DNA of 64,000 bases from Balneolaceae bacterium (GCA_017640605.1 JAEPQH010000002.1:124001-188000), one strand, 5' to 3'; shown: positions 18,255-27,976, counted from the first letter of the stretch. Made by a program: numbers and translations. Notes: generated by a model not told the origin, from the sequence alone.

Positions 18255-19028
18255 TTAGTAACTACTTACTGAAAAACCGACAGTTAAAAATTTGTCTCTT
18301 CTTTTTTGATTTACCATCACAACGCTTTCAAAAGTTTGTAGGTAATTCACTTTGAAGGCGAAATTTTTCATCATCGAAAATTCTACTCCAATGTCTGCCC
18401 GCCAACGGTAATTATCTCTCTCTAGTAATGAGGGTTGATAGTAACTTTCATGAATTAATATGATTTTATCTTTCAACATAACATATCTCCCCTTCATCCA
18501 AAAAGTACCTCGTACAGTAGAAATGTAAGATTCGCCATTGTATTGAGTGCGATTAAAAACAGTACTTCTGAAACGAGTTCGTTCAAATTCGCTGGTTATT
18601 GAAAATTCCAATCTATTCCGTTTGTTATTCACAGCCCTAAATGATGCCCCGGCACCTAATAAATATCGAATTTCAATTTCTCTACGATAGTTTGTGCTTA
18701 TAAATCCTAAAGCCAATGGATAGACTTTCTTCAAAGGATTCAGATATAGAAAATTTAAACTGAGAATGTCTTCATCCGCCTTAGTTTTCCCAAATTCCTG
18801 ATAGGTGTAGGAGTTCTGTGTTTTAAATAATATCTGTTCGCTGATTTTAAAACTAGTATTGGAAACGGCTCTGAAAATGACTGTTTGAACATTTCCCTCT
18901 TGAAGAAAACCCGTAATCGAAAGATCAGTTTTAAAGTTTAAGGAGTCACTTTCGTTAACTTGCCCTTTAATGTTATTAGACAACATAAATACGAGCAGAA
19001 AAACCAAAGCGCATAATTTTAACTTCAT
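18255..19028 (-). CDS. DUF481-family outer-membrane protein
   Basis: The protein has 257 aa with a signal peptide (LCALVFLLVFMLSNNIKGQ). A series of amphipathic strands has the DUF481 pattern: salt-like SITGFLQEGNVQTVIFRA, NSYTYQEFGKTKADEDI, RREIEIRYLLGAGASFRAV. The C-terminus KFLTVGFSVSSY ends in an aromatic residue. DUF481 proteins are predicted outer-membrane barrels of unknown function. It is divergent from ppc across a 263-bp gap and convergent with the PfpI gene. Confidence 0.78.
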   Translation of the reverse strand: MKLKLCALVFLLVFMLSNNIKGQVNESDSLNFKTDLSITGFLQEGNVQTVIFRAVSNTSFKISEQILFKTQNSYTYQEFGKTKADEDILSLNFLYLNPLKKVYPLALGFISTNYRREIEIRYLLGAGASFRAVNNKRNRLEFSITSEFERTRFRSTVFNRTQYNGESYISTVRGTFWMKGRYVMLKDKIILIHESYYQPSLLERDNYRWRADIGVEFSMMKNFAFKVNYLQTFESVVMVNQKRRDKFLTVGFSVSSY

Positions 19029-19291
19029 ATTTGCTCTATATATTTTCGGTTATCAATAAGTAAGTGATTAAGTACATTTAAAAATACTGAGCGTTTGCAA
19101 CAAAAATTCTAAATGTTATACCAACTTTCGCTTTCATATTTTTGATTTTTTTTTAGATCATCTTGAAAATTTATAGCCGCTAAATAATTAACACTTGAAG
19201 GTTTTCACAAAAAATTCATGAATCACCTCTACCTTAGAACAAATAAATAGAGGTATTTACTCACTCCAATCGAACATCGATCACACTTCAC

Positions 19292-22006
19292 ATGAAGAAA
19301 GAACAACTTGAAACACAGAGTTTAAACAAAATAAACGACGATTTTATCTATTTGATTGAATCGTTTTCTGAAATGCTCCAATCTCTCGGGGAAGAAAAAC
19401 TAGCAGGTATTTTACCTTGGATTAACGACCAATCTAACTTACCGGATACTTCGGGCATTGCCGATCAGAAAGTGATACAGGCATTAAGCATATCATTTCA
19501 ACTGCTCAATTTGGTTGAAGAAAATAATGCAACTCATTTTCGTCGTAAATCTGAATTTTTCCTAGGACCTGATTCTATACGTGGTTCTTGGGCTGAGACC
19601 TTAAAAGAATTATCAGCAAAAAATTACAGCGAGCAGCAGATTCTAGATACACTAGGCAATTTGAATGTAATGCCTGTGCTTACTGCCCATCCAACAGAAG
19701 CAAAAAGGGTTACTGTATTAGAAATTCAACGCGAATTGTACCAATTGCTTGTAAAAAGAGAGAATCCGAATTGGTCGCCACAAGAACAGGATGTACTCCA
19801 TAGCGATATTTTAAGCTTAATGGAGCGCTGGTGGTTAACCGGTGATATTTATTTAGAAAAACCAGATTTGGCCGACGAACGAAATAATCTGCTTTATTAC
19901 TTTGCAAATGTGTTTCCAAAAGCATTGAATGTATCCGATCAAAGGCTGAAATTTGCTTGGAAGAATGCTGGTTTCGAACCTGAAAAACTTACACAAGCCG
20001 AACAGTTTCCATTGTTGAAACTTGGTAGTTGGGTTGGTGGCGATCGAGACGGTCACCCTTTTGTAACACCAGAGTTTACTGCCGATACATTACGAAAACA
20101 TCGTGAAGTTGCATTAAATCTTCACCTCTCAAATTTGAAAGATTTAGGTCGAAAAATCAGCCTTTCTTCTTTCCTTACCGAAACCCCTCTATGGTTTTCT
20201 GAAGAAATTCAAAAGATGGCGGCCCAATTTGGAGAAAAGGGCGCTCATGCAGTAGAACGAAACCCAAATGAGCCTTGGAGACAGTATGTAAACTTAATGG
20301 TTCATAAGCTCGAGCAAACCATTGCGGAATCAAAAGGCGACAATTCTGAATTGTACTACGCTTCACCGGATGCATTGCTACATGATGTAAAAACTCTGGA
20401 AAAAGCTCTTGAGTCTGTCGGTTCAGATCGTATTATTGAAGATCTCATCTTCCCTATTGAGCGTCACATTCTATGTTTTGGTTTCCACCTGGCAAAGCTT
20501 GATATCCGTCAAAACAGTTCCTATCACGATAAAGCTATAACTCAAATCCTCAAAGCTTCAGGTTTTGAAGATTTCGATTTTGAGCATTGGACTGAGGAAA
20601 AGCGTCTAGATTTTATCAATAAAGAATTGCAAACTAATCGACCATTTTTACCAAGTGGTGAACAATGTGGATTGGAAGCTGATAATGTACTCGGCTACTT
20701 CAAAGTAGTTAAAGAATACACCGATAATTACGGCTTGGATGGCGTTGGTTCTATCATTGTAAGTATGACTCGCAGCTTGAGCGATTTATTGGTGATGTAT
20801 CTTTTTTTAAGAGAAGTAGGTTTAAATACGTCCGATTTTCAGGTTGTACCACTACTTGAAACCATTGACGATCTCGAAGCTGGTGAAGATATTTTAAACG
20901 ATTTCCTCACTCATCCCAGAACTATTCAGCGATTGGAAAAAGATTCGCAAAGGAAACAAGAAATCATGCTTGGCTATAGTGATAGCAACAAGGATGGTGG
21001 AATATTGTCGAGTAGATGGACGATCTATAAAACCGAAGCCAAGCTTACAGCAACTGCTGCAAAGCATAATGTAGCGCTTACCTTTTTCCATGGTCGAGGT
21101 GGTACCATTAGCCGAGGTGGTGGTAAAATTCACCGATTCTTGGAAAGTATGCCTCCGGGTTCCGTAAGTGGCTCCATCAAAATGACTATTCAGGGAGAAA
21201 CGATTGCCAGCCAGTTCGCGAACTTACTGAATGCCACCTATAATCTGGAAATGTTTCTCTCAGGAACCGCTAAGCAAGCTATTCATGCAGACCTAAATGA
21301 TCCATTTACCGATAATTTTGATGCAATAGATGCGCTTGTTCAAACATCTAACCAGACGTATCGATCGCTGTTGGATCACCCAAAGTTCATTGAGTTTTAC
21401 AGCCACGCTACTCCCATCGATGTGTTGGAGGAAAGTAAAATTGGATCTCGTCCGGCCAGAAGAACCGGACAGCGCTCGCTTAATGATTTACGCTCTATAC
21501 CTTGGGTTTTCAGCTGGAATCAGTCAAGGTTTAACTTAACCGGTTGGTTTGGTTTTGGCTCGGCTTTCAAGAAAGTGCAGACTGATAACCCGGAAGCTTA
21601 TCAAGCGTTTAAAAAATTAGCACAAGATTGGCCATTCTTTAAGTATTTGATTATTCAAATCGAAACAAATTTACTGAATGCTGATCCTAAGATTATGAAT
21701 CGGTTTTCGGAATATGTAACTGACGAGGAACTACGGGATGATATCTTATCTCTTATTTTAGACGACTACACGGCTGCCTTATCTCAGACAGATGAAATAA
21801 TGGGAAGCGAAAAAATTATTCGTAGATCAACAAAATTGGAAGATTCTGAATTACGCGAAGTTGCATTGAATATTTTACACGAGTTTCAGTTTAAGTACCT
21901 TAGCTTGAAACGAAATGCTTCTGGCGATTCGGATCAAACCGAGTTGTTAAATCATCTTCTACTTACCGTAAATGCACTTAGTGGTGGATTAAAAAGCACC
22001 GGATAA
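19292..22006 (+). CDS. ppc: Phosphoenolpyruvate carboxylase
   Basis: PEP carboxylase makes oxaloacetate from PEP and bicarbonate, refilling the TCA cycle. The protein has 904 aa. Catalytic His133 sits in TAHPTEAKR, Lys567 in GYSDSNKDGG, and the mobile PEP-binding loop FHGRGGTISRGGG begins at Phe599-His600. The C-terminus ends in STG where NTG is usual. The 263-bp upstream gap contains ACCTCTA (19225-19231) and TAGAGGT (19248-19254), an inverted repeat about 38 bp before the ATG that could be an operator. The agmatinase-family gene follows 3 nt after the stop, an unexpected partner. Confidence 0.97.
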   Translation: MKKEQLETQSLNKINDDFIYLIESFSEMLQSLGEEKLAGILPWINDQSNLPDTSGIADQKVIQALSISFQLLNLVEENNATHFRRKSEFFLGPDSIRGSWAETLKELSAKNYSEQQILDTLGNLNVMPVLTAHPTEAKRVTVLEIQRELYQLLVKRENPNWSPQEQDVLHSDILSLMERWWLTGDIYLEKPDLADERNNLLYYFANVFPKALNVSDQRLKFAWKNAGFEPEKLTQAEQFPLLKLGSWVGGDRDGHPFVTPEFTADTLRKHREVALNLHLSNLKDLGRKISLSSFLTETPLWFSEEIQKMAAQFGEKGAHAVERNPNEPWRQYVNLMVHKLEQTIAESKGDNSELYYASPDALLHDVKTLEKALESVGSDRIIEDLIFPIERHILCFGFHLAKLDIRQNSSYHDKAITQILKASGFEDFDFEHWTEEKRLDFINKELQTNRPFLPSGEQCGLEADNVLGYFKVVKEYTDNYGLDGVGSIIVSMTRSLSDLLVMYLFLREVGLNTSDFQVVPLLETIDDLEAGEDILNDFLTHPRTIQRLEKDSQRKQEIMLGYSDSNKDGGILSSRWTIYKTEAKLTATAAKHNVALTFFHGRGGTISRGGGKIHRFLESMPPGSVSGSIKMTIQGETIASQFANLLNATYNLEMFLSGTAKQAIHADLNDPFTDNFDAIDALVQTSNQTYRSLLDHPKFIEFYSHATPIDVLEESKIGSRPARRTGQRSLNDLRSIPWVFSWNQSRFNLTGWFGFGSAFKKVQTDNPEAYQAFKKLAQDWPFFKYLIIQIETNLLNADPKIMNRFSEYVTDEELRDDILSLILDDYTAALSQTDEIMGSEKIIRRSTKLEDSELREVALNILHEFQFKYLSLKRNASGDSDQTELLNHLLLTVNALSGGLKSTG

Positions 22007-22009
22007 TCT

Positions 22010-22786
22010 ATGGCCCAAATTACCGTGCAGGGCATCAACTTTGATGCAAACTCATCCTTTCAACGAGGGCCGGCTAAAGCACCGGCTCTCATTCGTAATG
22101 CTTTTTATTCAGACTCCGGAAATAGCTATTCCGAAGATCTAATCCTCATAGATAGCTCAGTCTTTTCCGATGCCGGTGATTTTGAGATTAAAGATTACTT
22201 TGATATTGAGTCGATTACAAAAGCGAATCTTCGACAAACGGATAAATTATTAACACTTGGTGGCGACCACTCGATCACCTTTCCGCTGATGAAAGCATAT
22301 CGTGAAAAATACTCCAGTTTCGATATTCTGCAAATTGATGCGCACAGTGATTTATACCACGATTTCGAAGGCAATCCATATTCTCATGCCTCTCCTTTTG
22401 CCCGCATCATGGAAAATAACTTGGCAGATCGATTAATTCAGATTGGAGTACGAACGCTAACACCGCATCAAAAAGAACAGGCTGAACGTTTTGGAGTTGA
22501 GATTATAACCATGCCGGACTTCGACCTCTCTTCATTACCTGTTTACGATAAACCACTTTACGTTTCTCTTGATATGGATGGCTTTGATCCCGCATTTGCA
22601 CCGGGTGTTTCTCACCACGAGCCGGGAGGGTTGAGCACGCGCGAAGTGCTCTCTATTCTTCATCAAATAAACGTACCCATTATTGGCGCAGATATTGTAG
22701 AATATAATCCTGATCGTGATTTTCGGGAAATGACAGCTTACCTGGCAGCTAAAATGATGAAAGAACTATTGGCAAAAATGATCTGA
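22010..22786 (+). CDS. speB: Agmatinase/arginase-family ureohydrolase
   Basis: This di-manganese ureohydrolase would split agmatine (or a related guanidino compound) into putrescine and urea. All metal motifs are present: GGDHSITFP, DAHSDLYHD and the signature SLDMDGFDPAFAPG. The length of 258 aa is slightly short, because the N-terminal part before the first metal motif is reduced. The family cannot be split by eye into agmatinase, formiminoglutamase or guanidino hydrolase, so the symbol is tentative. It starts 3 nt after ppc and precedes a PaiB-like gene, which fits a polyamine link. Confidence 0.85.
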   Translation: MAQITVQGINFDANSSFQRGPAKAPALIRNAFYSDSGNSYSEDLILIDSSVFSDAGDFEIKDYFDIESITKANLRQTDKLLTLGGDHSITFPLMKAYREKYSSFDILQIDAHSDLYHDFEGNPYSHASPFARIMENNLADRLIQIGVRTLTPHQKEQAERFGVEIITMPDFDLSSLPVYDKPLYVSLDMDGFDPAFAPGVSHHEPGGLSTREVLSILHQINVPIIGADIVEYNPDRDFREMTAYLAAKMMKELLAKMI

Positions 22787-22827
22787 AAAGGGGTTGACAA
22801 TCCACAATTTCCTCAGGTTATTCTGCC

Positions 22828-23457
22828 ATGTATAATATCTCCCATTTTAAAGAGCCCGAACAGTCACGCATAAGGGATTTAATAAAAAATTATCCTTTCG
22901 CTTTTTTGACCGGAAGTTTCGCCGATGGAAAACAAGTTGCAACTCAAGTTCCGCTCTTGTTGGTCGAAAATGAAGATGATTTTTTTATCCAAGGACATAT
23001 AATGCGTAACACCGACCATCACAAAGCATTTCTAGAGAACGCGCATGCTTTGGCTGTGTTTAGTGGACCTCATAGTTATGTGAGCGCCCGGTGGTATTCT
23101 ACTCAAAATGTTGGCTCTACCTGGAATTATATGAGCGTACATATTTCCGGGACCGTTAGATTCATGGACGATCAGGAGTTGGTTGATTTTATGAAGCGAC
23201 TTACTCTTCACTTCGAAAATGATGATTCAAACTCACCAACTTTTTACGATAACTTATCCGAATCCTATCTCAAAAAAATGATGAAAGCGATCGTTGGTTT
23301 CGAAATCAAGGGTGAAAAAATCGATCATGTATTTAAGTTGAGCCAGAATAAAGATGAAGAAAGTTACGATACGATCATTACAGAACTAGAACACCGAGGA
23401 GGTCAAAGCGCACTTATTGCCACAGAAATGAAAAACCGAAGAGGTGAAATATTCTGA
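22828..23457 (+). CDS. PaiB-like FMN-binding negative transcriptional regulator family protein
   Basis: The protein has a flavin-reductase-like split-barrel fold of the PaiB family. Landmarks are the opening MYNISHFKEPEQSRI, LVENEDDFFIQGHIMRNTDH, HSYVSARWYS and NYMSVHISGTVRFM. PaiB was named from a Bacillus operon that represses protease and sporulation genes, but most members are better regarded as flavin- or heme-binding proteins of uncertain role. It lies 41 bp after speB. A TTGACA at 22794 with a poor -10 could give it a promoter of its own. The stop is followed by weak hairpins shared with the convergent gene. Confidence 0.85.
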   Translation: MYNISHFKEPEQSRIRDLIKNYPFAFLTGSFADGKQVATQVPLLLVENEDDFFIQGHIMRNTDHHKAFLENAHALAVFSGPHSYVSARWYSTQNVGSTWNYMSVHISGTVRFMDDQELVDFMKRLTLHFENDDSNSPTFYDNLSESYLKKMMKAIVGFEIKGEKIDHVFKLSQNKDEESYDTIITELEHRGGQSALIATEMKNRRGEIF

Positions 23458-23529
23458 CGTATTTATTAAAAAAAAATACACCATTTCCATAGTGTACTTT
23501 CGATTGTTGATTAGTAATTAATCAACCAA

Positions 23530-24852
23530 TCACTCCAGTAAAAGTTGTTCTAAAGCTCGAAATACATCTCGCATTCCATCTCGATCGGAAATTTCATTTA
23601 AAAATAAATAGAGCTCTGTCTCATTTGTCGGGTTACTGATACTAAATAATTCAAAACCTCGCATACTTCCATCTAACTGAACCGATTCTCCCATAAACCA
23701 TTGTTGATGTTCTTCATCAAGCACATCGCCCGATCGTAAATACGCATAAAACGCCCTTAGATCTTCCAAAGTGCTGTACATTCCCCCACTTCCTTTAATT
23801 AACCAGGAAGTTGGCCCCCAATTGGGCGGGATATTTGGTAATCCAATTCTTTGTGGTCCTTTACCCTCGGCAAAATCAGAAAGTTCAAATCCTCGAGTTT
23901 CTCCATATTCACCGGTTCTTTCCATACCAGCAGGATCGAAGAAGTTTTTTCTAAGAAAAGCATAGTAATCCATTCCACTAACCTTTTCTATCACTATTGC
24001 CAACAAACCAAAAGCAGCATGTGAGTGCTGTCTGTTCGTTCCGGGTTCGAAGAGTAAATCAATCGTTAATAAGCGCTCTGTGGCCTCTTCGCGATCGATC
24101 CATGCGAGATCGGCATCCCAATCGCTTTCAACATCGAAAAAATCCGGCAACCCACTTCTTCCTGTCATCAAATGCTGTATTGTCACTGATTGCTTATCCT
24201 TTGGTACCTCATCAATGTAACGGTCTATTGTATCGTCCAGCGATAACTTATCTTGTTGGGCTAATAATAATATAGAAGCTATTGTGTAATCTATAGGACG
24301 TGAACCGGTTGCAAAAATAGTCTCTTTTGTATTGGGAATATTCAAACCCGGATTCGCCATTCCAAAAGGTTGGTCGACTAACATCTCCCCTTCTTTGCGA
24401 GCATATAACAACCCTGAATATCCATTCTGTGAAAGAGAATCTACCAATTTCGGAAGCAATTCTACTGTTAAAGCTATTGAAGGAGTTGAATCTTCAATCC
24501 TTAGGCTTTCGATAAATCCATTATTGGTGATTGCAACGAATAGTATCTTTTCGTGATCATCATTTGAAAAGTAAAATTTCAAACCATTGGGACTTCCTTC
24601 AATACCTACATCTCCCAAAAAAGCTGCAAGCTCGGTTTTAACATTCTCTAGTTGGGCAGTACGTTCATCTATAGTTGACTCATCAGATTCTTTAAAATAA
24701 CTCAGCAAGTTCTGTAGATGTGAAGGATCAGTTTTAGCTAAATAATCGAGAACCGTCGTTTCTATTTCCATCAATCTGCTTTCACCATTCATTTGAGCTG
24801 GTAGAGTAGATGGTATCAGAATTAGCAGTAAAAGTGCAGTAAATATTTTCAT
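23530..24852 (-). CDS. Secreted beta-lactamase-fold serine hydrolase family protein with degenerate active site
   Basis: The protein has 440 aa. A signal peptide (LLLLILIPSTLPAQ) leads into a helical N-terminal region of ~120 residues. The class C beta-lactamase/PBP-like domain follows: KLSLDDTIDRYIDE, TIQHLMTGRSGLPDF, FEPGTNRQ, LLAIVIEKVSG, GSGGMYSTLEDL. The catalytic S-x-x-K position reads Ser184-Arg-Pro-Ile187, so the general-base lysine is absent. The Y-x-N position reads His276-Ser-His278. A hydrolase with both motifs changed is probably inactive or has a different chemistry. Some related proteins have a GSxPIDFTK variant, so this may be a known non-canonical subfamily. Confidence 0.8.
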   Translation of the reverse strand: MKIFTALLLLILIPSTLPAQMNGESRLMEIETTVLDYLAKTDPSHLQNLLSYFKESDESTIDERTAQLENVKTELAAFLGDVGIEGSPNGLKFYFSNDDHEKILFVAITNNGFIESLRIEDSTPSIALTVELLPKLVDSLSQNGYSGLLYARKEGEMLVDQPFGMANPGLNIPNTKETIFATGSRPIDYTIASILLLAQQDKLSLDDTIDRYIDEVPKDKQSVTIQHLMTGRSGLPDFFDVESDWDADLAWIDREEATERLLTIDLLFEPGTNRQHSHAAFGLLAIVIEKVSGMDYYAFLRKNFFDPAGMERTGEYGETRGFELSDFAEGKGPQRIGLPNIPPNWGPTSWLIKGSGGMYSTLEDLRAFYAYLRSGDVLDEEHQQWFMGESVQLDGSMRGFELFSISNPTNETELYLFLNEISDRDGMRDVFRALEQLLLE

Positions 24853-25012
24853 GAAGTTTTTTTCAGTAGATAATCAATCCATTTGTTAAAGATGTTAAGT
24901 GCTCTGTTAAATTGCTTTTACATTTCAAGTTATTAGGAAATCAGAAAAAATCGGAACAATTTAATTGTATTGGAGTTATAGACAGTAAAGAGTAACAAAA
25001 AAACACATTATT

Positions 25013-25219
25013 ATGAGTATTAAGGAAAAAACATTGAACGAAATTGAAAACAGAATCGAATCTATTGAAGATGCAATTTCAGAAAATGGTATTGGTAGCG
25101 GATATCTGAAAAAAGTAGAAAGAATTCAACGCGATGTGAACTTAGGCTTGTTAGCAGCAGGTGCAGCAACCGTATTCGGATTAACGGCCTATGGAATTTT
25201 TAAAGCTACCGAATCATGA
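25013..25219 (+). CDS. Small single-pass membrane protein, 68 aa, unknown
   Basis: The first ~45 residues form a charged amphipathic helix (KTLNEIENRIESIEDAI), followed by one hydrophobic helix (LGLLAAGAATVFGLTAYGIF) and a short tail. I do not recognise a family. A GIGSGYL turn lies between the helices. It starts at an ATG in a separate intergenic region and overlaps the next small gene by the 4 nt ATGA, so the two are translationally coupled. Confidence 0.65.
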   Translation: MSIKEKTLNEIENRIESIEDAISENGIGSGYLKKVERIQRDVNLGLLAAGAATVFGLTAYGIFKATES

Positions 25220-25362
25220 AAGAATCCGAAAAAAAGAAGCAAGTAAACTTGAAAGCATTTTATGCATTAGATCAAGTACCGAACAAAGAAAAGAAATTAG
25301 AATTCGGGACGTATAGATTTGCATATAAACTAGGAAAATTTGCTTCAGGTCTACCAAAATAA
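25216..25362 (+). CDS. Basic 48-aa microprotein coupled to the preceding membrane protein
   Basis: The ATG at 25216 overlaps the upstream TGA (ATGA). The 48 codons encode a lysine-rich protein (KESEKKKQVNLKAF ... TYRFAYKLGKFASGLPK) with no hydrophobic segment and about a quarter lysine. Reality is supported by the coupled start, by codon content free of stops, and by a strong terminator that ends 46 bp after the stop. I know no homologue. It may be a soluble partner of the 68-aa membrane protein. Confidence 0.6.
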   Translation: MKESEKKKQVNLKAFYALDQVPNKEKKLEFGTYRFAYKLGKFASGLPK

Positions 25363-25379
25363 TTAGATGACCACAAGAT

Positions 25380-25408
25380 AAGCCAGCTACAAATAGCTGG
25401 CTTTTTTT
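25380..25408 (+). terminator. Strong terminator after the microprotein pair
   Basis: AAGCCAGCTA (25380-25389), loop CAAA, TAGCTGGCTT (25394-25403), then TTTTT. The stem is a perfect 10 bp. It ends 5 bp before the convergent RND gene and probably serves the plus strand. Confidence 0.85.
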
Positions 25409-25412
25409 ATGC

Positions 25413-27923
25413 TTAAAATCGAATCCAATTTCTATCCTCTAGCCATTGGATTAACGCCGGTAAAAAAGTAATGGAGGTTAACAACGTCATTCCTATACCC
25501 ATTACTGCCATTACTCCTAAGGATTGCAGTCCGGGATGCGCTGTAAAAATTAAACCGGCAAAACCAAGCATGGTTGTAAAACTACCCATTGTTATGTGCT
25601 GACCGGTACTCGACAATACCGCCCACATACTATCTTTTCCCTCTTCTCTGTATCGATGTGCAAGATGAACACCACTGTCGCACCCGATACCCAAAATCGC
25701 CGGAAGTACAACCAAGTTGTAGAAATTAAACTGAAAGTCGAAAATCATCATCAATCCAAACAACCAGAGTAAACCAACCAAAAGAGGTAACATTGAAATT
25801 ACCGACCATCTAAATGAGCGGAAGGTAAAAATCATGAATAGATAGATAATTATGAAGGTAGCACCCACCATGTACGGACTTTCAGTACGCATCAAATCCA
25901 GCATACTAGCAGCTACAATGCTTGTACTTGCAGCATGGTATGTTTTACCGTTGGATAGTTCCACCACTCCTACATCATCTTTAAATGCGATTGATTTTCG
26001 TCCATCTGAAAGCCCAACAGATGGATAAATGATCACAAATCGCCCTACTTCTCCATCTTTGGTTATGAATCTTGATTTCAGATAATCAGGAATTTGATCG
26101 ATGGTGAGAGGTTCGCGACTTTGGGCTGCCTGTCGAAGCTTTTCTAAATCTTCATCTTCCCTATTCACCAAAAATGGATCTTGAAGAAGCTCTCTTACAT
26201 AAGCAATCTTTTCTAGTTTCTCTTCCGATTCTTCTTCGGTGGAAGGGAATCGCTCTTGTAACGACTCTACACTTTGAACCGTAGGTGAACTGGTATCTGA
26301 ATCGACAATCTCACGTAGTGATTCTATGAGCATATCTACTTCTTCATCAGAGTCTGCAATAATATATGCCGGATTCCTTTTGTTTGAATCGCTAACTTGC
26401 CCAGCCACTTTTCGGAATTTCTCATATTCAGGATAGGTTGGTTCCAGCTTACCGAAATCATACTGAAATTTCAGATTATCTGAATATCCGATTACAAAGG
26501 CCGAAGCTACCAATCCTAACACAACTACTACTCTTGCGAACGGATATCGATGTGGAGTTAGGTCTAATTGCTCTTGATCGTTTTTGCTGAATAAAATCAG
26601 ATTGTACTTTTCAAAAATCACCAACAACGAGGGCAATACATATAACATTGAAAAAAGTGCTAACAGAATTCCCGTTCCTGATATAAAACCGAATTCGGAG
26701 AATCCTCTAAAATCAGCAAACATTAACACATACAATGCACAAGCTGTAGTGAAAGCACTTACTAAAATTGCCTCACCCGTTTTGCCATTGGTAGCATAAA
26801 TGGCTTCTTCAACTGATAAACCGGAAGATCGTAATTCGATGTACCTTGCGTAATAATGAATCCCGTAATCAATCCCCAATCCAAATAATATCACAGCCAG
26901 CACCGATGTCATGGTATTCAACATACCAAGATAAAAGTAAGTGAGTCCGAACGTCCAGATCAAACTAAACACCAGTGGGATACCAATAATTAATACCGGA
27001 ATAGGCATTCGAAGCACATGACTCCAAATACTGTATTTACGCTCACTTTCGTCGCCATTACGATAATGCAGGTATTTTTTAATAAAAAAGTAGAGCATCA
27101 CTAAAAGAACTACACTACTTATCCCCGATGCAAAACTACCAAGTACATCATTCATGATAGAGGTTAACTCTTCGAGATGGCGTTTCAATCTACCTCCGAA
27201 TTGCACCTCCATTTCTGGGTGAAAACTGGCAGGATCAAGTGAAGCGATCAAAGAGTCATACACCGCAAACATATCCTCCAAATACTGAATATCACTTTTG
27301 GAGCCGGTAGGGAAGAACTTTATCACCATAATAGTGCTGTCTTCATTTACAGGATATTCGGATGGTACTAATGTGTTGTAACTTTCTTTGAAGTCATCGG
27401 CTGGATCTTCTTCTTCAACGCTTTCTTCATCCTCAAAATCGTCTTCGAAGTCTACAAAAAATGGATTGGCTTCTTCCTTAGCGTAATAAATCTCATCCTC
27501 TAACCAAAAAATGATCTCGTCGAGCTCTTCGTTACTCGCCAAATACAAGGCATTGTTTTTTATTACTTCCGTATCCTTGCGATATTCAGCTCTTTTGAAA
27601 TAAAAATCATCATATCGATCATAGAAAAGCTCTAAACTTTTCGGGATAAGAGCTTCAGCAAATGCTTTATTTGCTTCGAAACTGGGCGACTTTATTGCCA
27701 CCTGCATTTCCGTTTCACCGCCCACTGTTTGCTGCAGTTTATTCAGGGCCAGTACATTTGGGTGATCTTTTGGGAGGAGATTCGCAATATCGGTATCCAC
27801 CTTTAGCTGAATAGCGAAATAAGCAGAAACTGCCGCGATGATCAGGCTTACCCCTATTACCACAATTGGATGAGAAATGTTAAGTGCTAAAAGAGGCTTA
27901 AATAACCTCAAAATCTGCTTCAT
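25413..27923 (-). CDS. RND-superfamily exporter, MMPL/HAE3 type
   Basis: The protein has 836 aa. After a first membrane helix (VIGVSLIIAAVSAYFAI) comes KVDTDIANLLPKDHP, the typical periplasmic entry of HAE3/MMPL transporters. A ~200-residue periplasmic loop is unusually acidic (FEDDFEDEESVEEEDPADD). Then come six helices including the duplicated GLGIDYGIHYYARY, and a second half with GIGCDSGVHLAHRY. The conserved Asp pairs GIDYG/GCDSG are the expected proton-relay sites. Family members export lipids or hopanoids (HpnN-like) without a TolC in the same operon. The DUF3047 gene lies 53 bp upstream on the same strand. Confidence 0.88.
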   Translation of the reverse strand: MKQILRLFKPLLALNISHPIVVIGVSLIIAAVSAYFAIQLKVDTDIANLLPKDHPNVLALNKLQQTVGGETEMQVAIKSPSFEANKAFAEALIPKSLELFYDRYDDFYFKRAEYRKDTEVIKNNALYLASNEELDEIIFWLEDEIYYAKEEANPFFVDFEDDFEDEESVEEEDPADDFKESYNTLVPSEYPVNEDSTIMVIKFFPTGSKSDIQYLEDMFAVYDSLIASLDPASFHPEMEVQFGGRLKRHLEELTSIMNDVLGSFASGISSVVLLVMLYFFIKKYLHYRNGDESERKYSIWSHVLRMPIPVLIIGIPLVFSLIWTFGLTYFYLGMLNTMTSVLAVILFGLGIDYGIHYYARYIELRSSGLSVEEAIYATNGKTGEAILVSAFTTACALYVLMFADFRGFSEFGFISGTGILLALFSMLYVLPSLLVIFEKYNLILFSKNDQEQLDLTPHRYPFARVVVVLGLVASAFVIGYSDNLKFQYDFGKLEPTYPEYEKFRKVAGQVSDSNKRNPAYIIADSDEEVDMLIESLREIVDSDTSSPTVQSVESLQERFPSTEEESEEKLEKIAYVRELLQDPFLVNREDEDLEKLRQAAQSREPLTIDQIPDYLKSRFITKDGEVGRFVIIYPSVGLSDGRKSIAFKDDVGVVELSNGKTYHAASTSIVAASMLDLMRTESPYMVGATFIIIYLFMIFTFRSFRWSVISMLPLLVGLLWLFGLMMIFDFQFNFYNLVVLPAILGIGCDSGVHLAHRYREEGKDSMWAVLSSTGQHITMGSFTTMLGFAGLIFTAHPGLQSLGVMAVMGIGMTLLTSITFLPALIQWLEDRNWIRF

Positions 27924-27976
27924 GAATTGGTTGTCTCCAAAGGTTTAAAATCTTACCAAAATAAGAATTTTAACGG

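Noticed and set aside
23458-23529. Hairpins between the convergent PaiB and hydrolase genes as terminators
   Set aside because: The stems are imperfect (for example 23507-23513 with 23519-23525) and no T-tract follows, so I did not list them as terminators.
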